64,000 bases of DNA from Endomychus coccineus (lineage: Eukaryota > Arthropoda > Insecta > Coleoptera > Endomychidae), in NCBI GenBank assembly GCA_958510875.1, contig OY294067.1, positions 198,521,401-198,585,400 on the forward strand. The letters are read 5' to 3'. The notes beneath the pieces were generated by a model. That model made no database searches and had not been told where the DNA came from. It worked only from the letters and a program-made list of their open reading frames with translations. A program made the position numbers and the translations under genes. Positions 12,780-26,062 of this stretch are shown here, piece after piece (positions within the stretch are counted from its first letter, which is position 1; each line of letters starts with the position of its first letter).

Positions 12780-14650
12780 TCGATCAAAACAATGGAAATC
12801 GAAGTGCCTCTAGTGGTGGGCAGCTCAATCTCTATAGTGTATGGAATAGTATGACAGCTATCCACTAGAGGCGGGTCAATTTCCATTGTTTATATCTATT
12901 TTTATGATATACCGATAGCTGGTGTCAATTGAAATTAAGAGATGAAAAAATTCATAAGCTTGCATTAAAATTGGAACATAACATTGAAACGTGCAAATCA
13001 GAATAATACCTGAAAATTTAATTCAACGCAGGATCACGATGGAATAAATATTAAAACGGCTCGGCAAATTTTGATATTTAAATTCGGTAGGTGCTACATT
13101 CAACAAGAATTTCTATTCTTTTTTTAACAATTTTATGATACACGGGTACCTCATGATAAATAAAATCAGAAAGAACTTGCATATACATTTGAATGAGCAT
13201 CGTAACTTAATTTTAATTACCACCAGGCACCTGGGTAACAAAAGAATGATGTAAACAATGGAAATCGAACTGCCTCTACTGGCGGACAGCTCAAACTCTA
13301 TAGCGCGAGGAACAATATGACAGCAATTCCTATATAAGGCAGGTCAATTTCAATTGTTTACATCAATTTTTATGATATACAGATAGCTGGTGTCAATTGA
13401 AATTAAGACATGAATAAGTTCGTACTTGCATTAAAATTGGTACATTAAATTGCAACCTGCAAATCAAAATAATACATGAAAAGTTTATTCAAGGCAGGAT
13501 CACGATGGAATAAATATTAAAACGGCGCGGCAAATTTTGATATTTATATTCCGTAGGTGTTACGTTCAACAAGAATTTCTATTCTTTGTAACAATTTTAT
13601 GATGCACGGGTACCTCATGATAAATAAAATTAGAAATAACTTGCATATACATTTGAATGAGCATCGTAACTTAATTTTAATTATCACCAGGCACCTGGGT
13701 AACAAAAGAATGATGTAAACAATGGAAATCGAACTGCCTCTAGTGGCGGGCAGCTCAAACTCTATAGCGCGAGGAACAATATGACAGCAATTGCCATATA
13801 AGGCAGGTCAATTTCAATTGTTTACACCATTTTTATGATATACAGATAGCTGGTGTCAATTGAAATTAAGAGATGAATAAGTTCGTACTTTCATTAAAAT
13901 TGGTACATTAAATTGAAACCTGCAAATCAAAACAATACATGAAAAGTTTATTCAAGGCAGGATCACGATGGAATGAATATTAAAACGGCGCGTCAAATTT
14001 TGATATTTATATTCGGTAGGTGCTACATTCAACATGAATTTCTATTCTTTGTAACAATTTTATGTTACACGGGTATCTCATGATAAATAAAATTAGATAT
14101 AACATGCATATACAGTTGAAAGAGCATCTTTACATAGTTTTAATTATCACCAGGCACCTGGATAACAAAAGAATGATGTAAACAATGGAAATCGAACTGC
14201 CTCTAGTGGCGGGCAGCTCAAACTCTATAGCGCGAGGAACAATATGACAGCAATTGCCATATAAGGCAGGTCAATTTCAATTGTTTACACCATTTTTATG
14301 ATATACAGATAGCTGGTGTCAATTGAAATTAAGAGATGAATATGTTCGTTCATGCATTAAAATTGGAACATTAAATTGAAACGTGCAAATCAAAATAATA
14401 CATGAAAAGTTTATTCAACGCAGGATCACGATGAAATAAATATTAAAACGGCTCGGCAAATTTTGATATTTATATTCGGTAAGTGCTACATTCAACAAGA
14501 ATTTCTATTCTTTTTATGATACACGGGTACCCCATGATAAATAAAATTGGAAATAATTTGCATACACACTTGATTGAGCTTCGTTTCTTTATTTTAATTA
14601 TCACCAGGCACCTGGGTAACAAAATAATGATGTAAATAATGCAAATTGAC
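12780..14650. repeat. satellite array, about 465-bp monomer, four full units plus a partial
   Basis: Units start with AACAATGGAAATCGA near 12790, 13256, 13720 and 14183, with a decayed fifth near 14637. Within a unit the phrases CACCAGGCACCTGG, GCAGGATCACGATGGAATAAA and AAATTTTGATATTTATATTCGG recur in the same order. Each unit opens with a roughly 110-bp inverted repeat: TAAACAATGGAAATCGA at one end and TCAATTTCAATTGTTTA at the other. The first unit keeps the best match between arms, including CTCTAGTGG and CCACTAGAG. The monomer therefore looks like a MITE plus flanking DNA that was tandemly amplified. Confidence 0.85.
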
Positions 14651-15825
14651 GCGCCTCTCGTGACTATTTAGAAAATCAACTATACGTATTATGTAGTTAA
14701 CACATTAAGTTATTCTCCATCCGATGGCAGCATAATCGTTTTAAAGATCATTTTTATTACTTGCGAGTTTTTATTGTATGCAGACAACTTGTGTTCAATA
14801 AAATTGGAAACGAATAAAATTTTTTCTTCAAATAAATTGTAGCCATGTTAAACATGAAATTCCAATACATCAGAAATGGCTTTATATTCGGAATCGCGAG
14901 GACGTTAAAATTCAACAATCATTTGAATTCGTCCACTTTATTTGTTTCGGAATAATTGAATTAAGAAGACATAACCCTTAGGTACATGAAATAGAAAGTC
15001 AGTAAAAAGCATATGGTATAAATTCCTGCAAAAATTTGAATATTTCTATAGTAAGGTGGAAGATTTTCATTTCCTATAACGTAATAATGCAGATAGAATA
15101 AAAATTACATACCATTGAAATTCCGATTACTGATAAATGAGAGAATTCATGGAAAGTCTTATTTTTGCTAATTAAATTTTAATAGTACAATAAAATGTAA
15201 CGACAGAATATCTTGCAAAGATAGAAATAAGCATGTGAATCGAAATATAACCACGTTTACAATTGAAATTTATATAACCAAGAAATTGGGAAAACATATT
15301 AATATAAGTAATTCCAACTATCCAAAGGTTTACGAAAGGCTTCCAAAAAATTGGAAACAATATATATTAGTCGAATACAAAAATTTTCAATTTGGATTAA
15401 TATGAACTCAGCCAAACATTTATATTATCCTATAAATTTGAATGAGCCGAAAACTGTAGGAATGTGATAGAAATGAATCTCTTATATATGATAAATACTC
15501 ATTAAAGGTAAACTTTGGTAGCGACTGAAATTTCCCTAGCATATTAACTCTCAGTACAATAGAAATTCGGCTAACATTCTATGCGGACACAATTTATTCC
15601 TGTAATTGTTTAGAAATTAATCCTCTTAGAGCAGCTTTGAATTTAAATACAAACGAATCGACTGGCTTTGAATGGAAATAGTATCCCCAAATATGTAGTA
15701 CAATTATTTTAAGATGAACTGATGTTATGATTTAGGCAATTCTACAAAATCGTACTATTTGCTATGATCTTGGTTGCGATTTAATGGGTAGTAAATTTAT
15801 TTGGAAACCATAAGCCTGCTGTTAA

Positions 15826-15852
15826 TAAATAGTAAAACGGCGTTCCATAGAG
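15826..15852. repeat. terminal repeat of the GGAACGCCGTTTT family
   Basis: AATAGTAAAACGGCGTTCCATA is the inverse of the end at 11149 (TATGGAACGCCGTTTT, 16 bp identical). It closely resembles the end at 11452, including the preceding CTRCTAATAAATA-type sequence. It may close a composite element that contains the satellite array. Confidence 0.55.
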
Positions 15853-18800
15853 AAGTAGGTAAAAATTCACCCCAACGTACAAATAGATCGATAGATGAAT
15901 AAGGACAGTTAAATAAAAGTTTATAATGATTTAGAAACCATTAATGAAACAAATTGAGATTATAATGTATTTCACGATACAAAAGTGATGTCACATCCAT
16001 GATCTATCTTCCCACCTCTGTGTGTTGAATATATGAGTGTGATATATGTTCAACCGGAGAAGCACGGTCTTTCTCATGGTCCGATAAGATTTCATTTGAA
16101 AAACTGAAGACGGATTTCAGAAATGCCATTTCAAACGATGCTAGCGCGCCCAAAAATTATGAAGTTCCTGTTTTCACTACCTCATATTGATGTGAAATCT
16201 TTCAAATCTATACGCCCAATGGAATAAACGGCGCAATCGCCTCCACAGTGGACTACTCACGAATATGCACTCAAACAGACATCATGTCAAAAATAGTCAA
16301 GATTGATCCAGAAATGCTCAAAACAGATATTTCTGCAAAAATCTGAAAAAAAATTTTGGTCCGATTACAATACTGCCCCCACACTATAATTTGAAAGGTA
16401 TGTATAATGAGGAGAGTAAAAATGGAAGACTTCTTATGCGAACAAAATCAATTACAGCAGTTGTGGGATTACATTTAACTCACAATTCGGCATCTTCGAT
16501 CAATATCAGCTACTTCCTTGACCTCGTAATTATCAGACATCTTCTCTTCAACAAGTCTTCTCATTTTTCCATCCCCGTTCTTACTTTTGCAGTTTATTAG
16601 TCATCATGGAGAGCTTAGTAAATTTGAATTTAACAGGTTTTACATCACACAACATATAACCTCTGTCTGATTTTAGGTTTGATTGGGATTCACAAGAAGC
16701 ACCATGTACATTACATGTCCGTTAACATGGTCCTCAAGAAGCAGCTGGTAGATTTCTGCTTATCCGATTCAAACATTCCTCACATTACACCATTGTATAC
16801 ATTATTTTACAGGCTTCGAAAAAAAAGGTTGATGTAAATTTTACTCCTGCGGAATTGTTTCCCTACACACACTAAGTATATTCTCGTGAAGTTCGGATTG
16901 AATATGACTTGCTCAGAAATTCTGAAGTCACAGTAGTATCAACTCATAGAAAAAATCATTAACTCGAGAGAGCGGAACAGCTATTCGATTGTTGTTCCAA
17001 ATCCGCGCACGCTTGCAGTTCGTTATCAACAATTTGAGCACTATCTGTGTGTGACAGTAAGCTCAAGAACACCATAAATATGCCTGTCAAGACTCTCTTT
17101 TTCTTAAATTGGATGGAACACGTCAAGTCAGTTTCCATACCATTTAATTTTTGGCCACAACCCTTCCTGAAGCTGTGACGTTATAGTCATCTCTATTTAC
17201 ATTCATATGATACGCGATTGACGCAAGTCGATACTATCTGCTTTCATCATAAAAATAAGAATGGCTACTGGGGTCATTCACAAAAGTTGGGTAGAACGCA
17301 TGTACTAAAATCCAATACAGTTTGACATGGAGAAGCAAATTCTTGAGCCAGAGCTTGAATCAACAGAGTCACGTAAAACTATTCAAGGCAATGGTATTAT
17401 TACCCAGCTACCGTTAGATATTCATGTGATGAGTTGTTGAGTTATAAGTTTCAAAGGCAACTAGTAAATTAGAGAATCTGAATTTCATCCCAGATATGGA
17501 AAGGTTATTTTAAAACAATGGTACCATATATGAATCAAAACATTTCAACAGTCATGTGTTCCAGATGAGCCCGTTACGGAATAAAATCGATATTTACCTG
17601 GAATGAAAATGAAAACTATCAGACTTGTCAGAAATGACGGCGTACGTTTTTAGCCAAAGTAAGAAGATCCGGTTTGGGAATGATCCGTAAATCTGTTTTA
17701 CGTTTTTGTCAGTATTTATTTGACCTACTGTCTCACATCAGCAGCATAGTAGAGACGTTGGCGAATTGAGTAAGTATTGATCGAGAGGAGCTTTGCTTAT
17801 CGCACACTTGGATCTAAACTCACAGCTTACGGCCGCCAGAATGGATTTACGGGTGCCGTGGGCTGTCGTTGCTGTCCGTTATGGCGTAACATTTCCAGAA
17901 TCTGCCCGCGCAAACAGGCGCAATGTGTTTATTGTGTTTATGGAGGTAACAAACTGTCTTTATTGAACGTTTTCATTGAAATAAAGTTCTTCAACATCAG
18001 AACTGTTCCAAGGTTCATTGATTTCAATGGAATTGTATCAAAAATAGATTAAATATTTTCAACAAAGAACAGCAATGAAGTTTAGAGAATTCTGATAACT
18101 GTAAATAAGTTGCTGCAACTCGAAGTACCTTCTGCTGCCATTAAATCGAATAATTATAGGGATTTCAAAACAACTTTATGCTTATATTTGAATTTCTCAA
18201 TATCATAATTTCAAACATAATGGTTCAATGATAGTATTCAACACAATGTTACACCATTTTTTTCATCAATCACATGATAATCTCATGCCTGAAAGAAGGG
18301 AATAGCAGTTACAATCAGCATTAATGCCTAGTTATTGGATATGTGCTATACCGATTGTATATTATTATCAATATGTTAGGTTGAGGTGCTGTCTTATCTA
18401 ATCATCAATCTCATGAGTTCCCTGATTTCATCGTTCAGTGTTAGACTTCCTGGTGTAGTGTGGGCTCTGATATCTATAACATGTTCCTCGAATCGGAGAA
18501 GGAAAAGTTTGATTCTGGTGAAAGATGATTATTTTATTTGAAATGCTAGAGCACCAATAATTCCAAACAATAGGGCTCTAGCCTTTGTAAGAGGGGCTTC
18601 TATACATCTGACGGAGATTGTCAAGTACTTCATCGTCTAGCTCGATTCACTGATGAGCTCATGAGAGAGCGAAATAACTGACTGAAACTGATGACGTGTT
18701 GTCATTGTTCGATCTGGAGTAACCTCAACTCTAGCTATTGATTCGTAACATGAACACGTATTTGTCACTCATCCAATATAATACTGATTTAACCACTCAG

Positions 18801-19290
18801 GATCATCATTCCTGCATTCCATTCTAAAGGAGAATATATTGTGTTCATGATAGAAGTATATGAAAATTCATCTGAATACATAGGTAATATTCAAAGTAAT
18901 CAAATTCTGAATGATTTTCCACTCTTTTCCTAATCGTTATCAATTCAGACATACTGAATGCCAGTGATACATAATCATCTTCTATCAACACGATTCTCAG
19001 TGATGAGCTATGAAGTGACCCAATAATTTTTGGACGAAGCGTACAAATCAACATATTAATTCATAACGTTCACCTACAAAAATGATTCGACTAAAACTCT
19101 CGCATACTCTCCTCAACTCTTTTTTCGTTTTATGATGAAAAAATTGTTTTGATATAAATAATGAATCTACAGCTGCCACAATTTTCTCATGGAATGATAC
19201 GGCATATATTTGATGATAAAAAAATTATTTGAGCTACAGCTTCACGTCATTTGAATATAATAATGATTCATAAGATCGAATCGTCATATT
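15853..19290. other. intergenic, no recognised gene
   Basis: There are short open stretches around 16080-16300, 17080-17180 and 17810-17980. The last is noticeably richer in G and C and gives MDLRVPWAVVAVRYG in one frame. None can be assigned to a family. They may be the eroded remains of further elements. Confidence 0.4.
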
Positions 19291-19297
19291 ACCAAAT

Positions 19298-20845
19298 TCA
19301 TACTGGGCTTAATAAAGCTATATCCATATTTTGTTTAACTAAATTGTTATTCTGTTGTTGAAGAGGGTGCAATAACAGCTCTGTTATCTCCAGCTGTCGT
19401 TTTTGTCTTTTCATAGAAAATTCTTCATCATTGCGTTCTTGATTGTCATTGTCAGTTGAATTTCTAATTCGAATTATTTGCTGTTGGAAATGTTCAATTT
19501 TCAGTTGAGCACTGCAAATCCTGCGCATTTGAGTCTGATTGAATAATATTTGAACATGTAGCATGATGAAATGAAATATTTTCAACCAGGAGAGGAACTC
19601 CGATCAATTCGAATGCTTCGTTAAGCCACTTGCTTCACTAATACTGAATGAATCCATCCCATCTTCGTCAATAATTTTGTCTGAACATTCTTTGAGAGAA
19701 TCCTGGTGTTCATATGATGTATTCACAGTCCGACTTTTGAAAATCCAGCGTATAGGAACAGCGCATGGTAATATACAGTTGACTGTTCCATCAAGGATTA
19801 CCGTTTGTTTTGATGATCGAGAAGAAAATCTTGAAAATGGTTGCAAATTTGCGAATGCAATTTTAAACTTTTGATTGCACTGTGCCGCTCGTTCAATGAT
19901 TGAATTAAATTGATGAGCGTAACAGTGAATATAATGTGCATGTGGAAATGTTCTTTTGATAATAGCTTGGACAACATTTGTCTCACCACTCATCACGGAC
20001 GTCCCATCGTAACTTTGCGATTAGTTTAGTGTTATCAGAACCAGAAGGAGAATTAGAAATAGTTCGCAATTCATTCTGCAATGTTTTTGCTAACACATCA
20101 CCATTATGTCCACCCGGCTCAAAGAAAGACCAAAAGCGTTAAAAAATTTATCCATCAAACGAGTATCGAATAATCCATTTTCTGATGATTAGAGGTGCCT
20201 GTAGATCCATCGGCCTCCAAAGCGATGAGATTTGCAGAGTTGATTCTTTTTAATATTTTCATCTTGTAAATTTGCAACATTGCATCTAGCAATTCGTTCT
20301 GAATAGTTTTTGAGACGCCTGTGAGCATTTGTGAACCAGAACCTCCCATATGTATTGCAAGCACAGCGTCTTATTCAGCTGCAAAGTTGATTAAGCTTAC
20401 ATAAAAACCTGGATTTTCCTACGTCAATGTTTCATCATGGTCTCGTAACGCCAATTCAAAGACGCCCAAAAATTTCATACACATCATTAACCGGCGCAAA
20501 ATATGACGATTTTTTCGACAACTTCGTTGTACTCAATTTTATGTCGCAAATAATTACTGTCTATTTACACTTCACCCAGAACACCAAAATCTATGCATAC
20601 ATCCATGTGAGCAACGGAATTTTCGTGTTTCTGTACCCTCCATGCGATGTGTTTCAAATGATTCAACCCTCGTTTATTCCACGCATTTACCTCTTTCTCA
20701 AACATTAAGCATATAAAACAGAACAGTTTATTCGTTACTGGACATCCGCACATCCATTCGTAGTTTTCATAGATATTCTTGTTGAATACTCTATCGTAAG
20801 TTCGGGTTTCACTTGTGGAAGTACAGTTTATCTGATGATCAGGGA
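19298..20845 (-). pseudogene. DUF4371/ZMYM-type hAT-like transposase, broken
   Basis: Pieces of one protein occur in order on the minus strand. Near 20845-20565 there is a TTF-type zinc-finger region (TYDRVFN, NKLFCFICLMFE, WNKRGLNHLKH and KHENS-AH). LRDHDET follows near 20440. At 20364-20155 there is the DUF4371 core with ALEADGSTGTSN, where the usual family motif is ADETTDIS. At 19996-19604 there are MMSGETNVVQ, HYIHCYAHQFN and FSSRSSKQ, which in intact relatives lead into the catalytic C-terminal half. The last recognisable part is at 19585-19298, resembling the region with a run of Leu/Gln-rich helix. Stops and frame changes separate every piece, and the C-terminal dimerisation region is missing. 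The family is usually about 600-800 residues long. Confidence 0.85.
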
Positions 20846-23800
20846 TAGGCCTTCTTTTCTTTCTAATTAAAATTTTTCTTCAAATGATATATGGTCTTTC
20901 AGGAGATTTCGCGCACAATTGACTTACATCATTGATAATAGACGCACTTCAGACTTCACGTCTTCGAATTGAATTCACACACTGTACACTATGAAGGCGA
21001 GACGTTCACTGAAGATACGATGCATTGTGCACCAAGCCGATGGTACAAGCCGAATCATTCTTGAAATAGGTACACTTCAGAACATTCCCCGGAACATAGT
21101 TTTGAGCATTAGCATTCCGCCTGACGTGTGGAATAAGATAATGTACTGAATAACATGCGAATTTCTTTCAGTATTTGTCTTGGTAGTTGGGTGTATACGT
21201 GCCATTGTGTCCTTTGGTACCAGCTGCCACTGATAATATGTCGAATTGAACTAGATTGAATGGATGAGAAGGTTAGTATCCTCCACTCCCAATTGTTCTT
21301 GAAAATTTTATTATTGGGAACAAATTGGATACAAACATGAGATTTTACTTTCAACCATATAGTATGTGATCTTTGATAGAGAACATTCAATCTGATCGCA
21401 GCAGTCTGGTTGCCAAATAGGAAGGGGAACATTACATAGGAGAAGAATAGATTCTTCACATTGTGATACGTTTGAAGAAGCAACGATGGAGGCGAAACTA
21501 TGGTCACATTCTTAATAAACTTGTGAAAATCGAACTTGTAATAGTTGTTTTATTGAAAGTTCATAAAAAATTATCTGATAGAGAAATGTACACATAATAA
21601 TAGAACAATGTATCGTATGTGAAATGGTATTAATTTGATAGAAAATTTTAATGAAGCATATGGCCAATTATCAAATTCCTGTGCATGAAATAGATCGACA
21701 TTTTCAAACAAATATCTGAGATAATTCTATGGACTCAGCTATTCTATGTTTTACATTTCAATATTTCTATCAACTTCATAATATTCCTATCACCATCACA
21801 TGTATGAATAGTTTATACAAAATTTCAAATATCAGATTTTATATAATACGTATCAGAATGTTTGTTTTGATGTTAAATTGAATAGACAAGAGGAAGAGAT
21901 ATTTTAAAATATGTTTGAATCAGATTATTATAAAGTTACATCAAACTTGAAAAGGACACGAGTTATTCATGTGACTACAACAATACAACAATTTTGAATA
22001 TTGGAAACAATAATAATAAGGCGTTTGATATTAGAAAGTATCCAAATTTGAAGTGAATAATAATTGTGTTAATGATGAAGTTGATTCCAATCTGTTACTT
22101 CCACACATCAGAAGTAATAACTTCCCTTCAATCCTGTAAACCAAACCGTTGAGGAAATCGGTAGTGTCTTGGAAACTATCTTGGATCTATTGTTGGGTTC
22201 CTCAAAGCTGTCTGATTTGAATGCTTCAGGTAGTGAGTCTCCCATTGATTTATTCACTGCAAACTTGTGAACTAACAGCACTATCAATATCAGCTTTCAG
22301 CGTTCGAGGCTTATGAATTTACATTTTTTGCTTGTTATGTAATTTTCAGAATCACGAAACTCCGTTTAACTAGTCGATCTCACGTGACTCACCTCCTCAA
22401 CATTCATTTGATAGTTTATTTCCAGCTTATTCGTTCCTTATGAAAACTTCAAGGCTTCAGTTACGTACTACCATATTCATGTTAGTTTAGTCTATCTTTC
22501 TTATGTGAGTTTTCAATGGCTGTCAAAAATTCTGTCTGAAACTGATGAAAAAAATATCCGAAAAGTCGGAAGATATGACACGTACTAATACGTCATTCAT
22601 GTGTGTAGCTGTTTTGAAGCCTATAATAACGGATGTGTGAGGTTGAGATACCCTCTCTCAAATATTGCTCTCATTATGAAGATATGACTCACGCAGTTTG
22701 TTTCTTTACTTATATGACCCCAGGATTGAATGTTATCGGAATTTGACACTTATAAATTATTTCCTTCAGAAACTTCTCAATAGGTTCAAAACTTCTGGAT
22801 ACGTATTTTATATTCGATATCATCTATTCGATCTGTGTTCGATTTTTAGGAAGAATTTTAATATTTCCTGTTCATAATGTATCATTAGCTTTATACTGAA
22901 TGCTTTCACTATATTCTTGCCAAATTCACCACCCAACATCAGAAACATAACGGATTTGCTATTGTAATGATGTCACGATTAACCTTCAACTGTGATTAGA
23001 CTTCTAGCCATGGTCAGATTTCTCTTCTGGCGAAATAACCAATGAATTTCTCGAGTACCCTCAAAAGGGAAGCTTCATCATCATCACATAATGTGCGTTT
23101 ATTTTGATAAGGCTCTTTAGAATCAGGAAATAAAGATCTGCCATTACTTTGGTTCCAATAATTCATTGTGTTATTTCTCTCCTTGTAGTGTAGTGAAGCA
23201 GGTGATAATAGACCATCTATTCCGTCTGCTATTTAGAACTCACTTTAGAGCGTTGGATGTCAAATATAACGTAATCTTGTAAAGTTATTCAATCATGACT
23301 AGCTCAAATGATGGAACGAACCTTGTTCACCCCAAAAATCAGAACCCATGGACGCCACCACAAATTTAGGAGAGTATTTTATCCTGATATCTGGATTAAG
23401 CAAGCATCATTGGCGAGCAAAATCATAACAATTATAACACTCTTTGACTGAGAAATTCAAACGAAAATTTACAACAGTCGATACTGATATACAGATATAC
23501 AATACAACGGTATTTCTGAATTTCTCCCCTTAGAGACAGTTTGTATGATAGGTTACTTATCTTCCTATATTCGTGAGTTCAATCAATACTTCGTATATGC
23601 AATTGTGCAATTCACTGGAAATGAATATGCAGATCGTACGTTATTTGATATTTCCCATATTTGATTTCGACAAGACTCACTTATAGATCCACATGTTCCG
23701 TATTCTAGTAAAGATACAATTTGGAAATTTCCCTATCTAATGTTCAACAATTGAACGAGAATTTCGTAATAGGTTTCGATTGATAAATAGGGATCGAATA

Positions 23801-24235
23801 ATAAAAATTCAAATAATTCCAACAAAATGAATCGTCTTATGACACCAATTAGAGGAATTTCAAAGAATATCTCTGGGTATGTAATCAACAGATCCGGTAG
23901 TACAAGCAACAGTAAACTGTATAGCAGGCAATAATTGAACAGAATTGAATAATTCAGCAATTAATACTACAAATAAGTCTGCCCATATACCCGTTACAGT
24001 ATGTTTATATTTGCTTTACCAGATCGGTCTACGTCACACCACACAAACATATTGAAAATACGTGATGACAGAATTCAGAACCGCGCAAGCTCCTATCTAC
24101 TTGTTCATCATATAATATGCGATTCGATCGTGTTGCAGATACACAAAAATTTCACGCTATAATTTTCACTGTTTGAATGTATCCGGAATATAAATCGAAA
24201 TTGCCGAAATAGTTGTACTACTAGTTCAGGCATTT
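20846..24235. other. intergenic, no recognised gene
   Basis: A 132-codon open frame on the minus strand at 21109-21507 has no motif I recognise. Otherwise the stretch is AT-rich with no clear repeats. Confidence 0.4.
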
Positions 24236-25269
24236 AAGGAATTTTTTTGTCCGAATTCCCGCGAATTCTAATTTTGGTCTATTCTTATGTATTTCGACAG
24301 GCTGAACATGTTGATGTAGTTCAAATTTGGATTAACCCTGTGCTCGAAAAACTATGACCATTTTTTGGACCCAAGAATGGCAATTTTTCGATTTTTTCCG
24401 TTTGGAGACAAGACCATGGGTTGTATGGAACAAAAATTGTTGAACAAACTGATAAGCGATTTTTGGCTCTGGTCTGATGTCGATTCCATGTCGTGGGCCC
24501 AAGATGGGGCCCATTTAGTGTGTTTTTTAGCACATTGAAAAACGGAGTGTATGTCTAAGAGTTTTTTTTTCCATTTTCTGTTTTGGTGGAAAGATAGCAT
24601 TTTTATTCCTCTTCTTTTGGTTCCTGGTATTTCGACCTACCTTTTTTAGCTCAAAAATCGGCTATTTTGAAAATTCAATATTTTACGGATTTCAGACGGA
24701 ATACTTACGTTATTGATCTAAAAGTAAACTGATTCAAAAATTTTCATTATTCTGCACCTAATATCCAAAACTCAAGCATTTTGGTCCAAAGACCCAACTT
24801 TGGCGTCATTTTGAAAATTTTGGACTACAGAAAAATTCATATTTTTCGAGGTTAAAAATGTCTAACGAATTCCAGATTCTACGTTCTATTAGAGATCTTC
24901 AGGACGAGTAATGAAGCTATCCTAATAAATGTGTTTGTGCCTCTAGAGGGCTCAATTTTGGGCCTATCGGCAAAGTCTTGAAGGCTATTACAGAGAAATA
25001 CATCGGCTACTGAGGTTTGAAACAGCGTATGAAGATTCGTTCACAATTCCAAGTTATGACGAATATCATAAAAAAATAGCGCGGAATTTCAATTAGCGGC
25101 ATTAAGCGAGGGTCGGTAGGATAGATTCCGCGCGCGAAATTATACTCTTTCAAATATCTCAAAATGCACCTGAATGCTGATAATCGTTTTGTGTGAATGT
25201 GTGAGTGTATGTAGACGTGTGAATGTGTATATGTGATCGTGACATGATCTCATTATAGGGTGTTACATA

Positions 25270-25720
25270 TCAAAATCATCATCATCTAATATACTGATTT
25301 CTGACCCGGGGCCACTAGAACATTCTTTACTTCCACAATGCTCACATATGAGCTGCAAGGTAATCCTAATTTTTGCACGAACACTTACCACTACAATTTT
25401 TTCTACAATCACAAGGGTTTATTTTGATCAACTCATCGGGACGTGCATTTCTACCGTTTGTGAGTCCATTCGAACTATTAATTCCAACCCCATTTCGTTG
25501 GGTCAATGGTTTCATTACCGATCCAAACTTGAAATTGGTAATACGCCCACACCCTAAAAACATGTTGCTCTGCAGAAGCATCGTATTTACATATATGGTT
25601 ACCTCGTTGAAATTTTATGTCGAGTATGAAAGATCGGGGACTTGTAATTTGCCAATAAATATGTTGAACAAAATGCTCCCAATTTTTCATGCCAGCAAAC
25701 ATTTACATTATGCCAAGACA
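25270..25720 (-). pseudogene. C-terminal fragment of a Cys-rich (CXC-like) element protein, left arm
   Basis: Minus-strand sequence gives ARPDELIKINPCDCRKNC followed by SGKCSCKN, then ICEHC and an acidic tail ending LDDDDFDM before a stop near 25270. The C-x-C-(x3)-C spacing resembles the tesmin/CXC-like tail that ends a large family of insect element-encoded proteins, where a WGW motif normally precedes it. The function of that family is unknown to me. The piece is a truncated copy of the same sequence as at 25725-26062. Confidence 0.6.
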
Positions 25721-25724
25721 TTAC

Positions 25725-26062
25725 AAGGTAACCATATGAAAATACGATGATGCTGCAAAACAACATATTTTTAGTTGTATTACCATGTTCAGGTTTGGAT
25801 CGGTAATGAAACCATTGATTCAACGGAATGGGGATGGAGGAAAAGTCCGAATGGGCTTACTCCTGTACAAATAGTAAAATTGCACGTCCCGATGAGTTGA
25901 TCAAAATAATCCCATGTGATTGTAAAAAAAATTGTATTGGTAAATATTCGTGTAAAAATTAGGATAACCTTGCAGCTCATATGTAAGCATTGTGAAGGTA
26001 AAGAATGTTCTAGTTGCCCCGAGCCAGAAATCAGTATATTAGATGATGATGATTTTGATATG
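25725..26062 (+). pseudogene. C-terminal fragment of a Cys-rich (CXC-like) element protein, right arm
   Basis: The mirror copy of the preceding fragment. VWIGNETI and TEWGWRKSPNGLTP are readable near 25797-25862. They are followed, in a shifted frame, by DELIKIIPCDCKKNC near 25890-25935 and the acidic tail LDDDDFDM, with a stop at about 26062. The WGW motif followed by the Cys-rich tail identifies the family better here than in the left arm. It is broken by frameshifts. Confidence 0.65.

Noticed and set aside
17083..17181. Short + strand stretch with a protein-like look (FFLNWMEHVK)
   Set aside because: Only about 31 codons; could not be assigned to any family.
17777..18052. 91-codon + strand frame in a GC-richer island
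   Set aside because: Another frame reads equally well over the same island and neither matches a family I know.
21109..21507. 132-codon minus-strand frame
   Set aside because: No recognisable motif and no supporting neighbours; not strong enough to call a gene.
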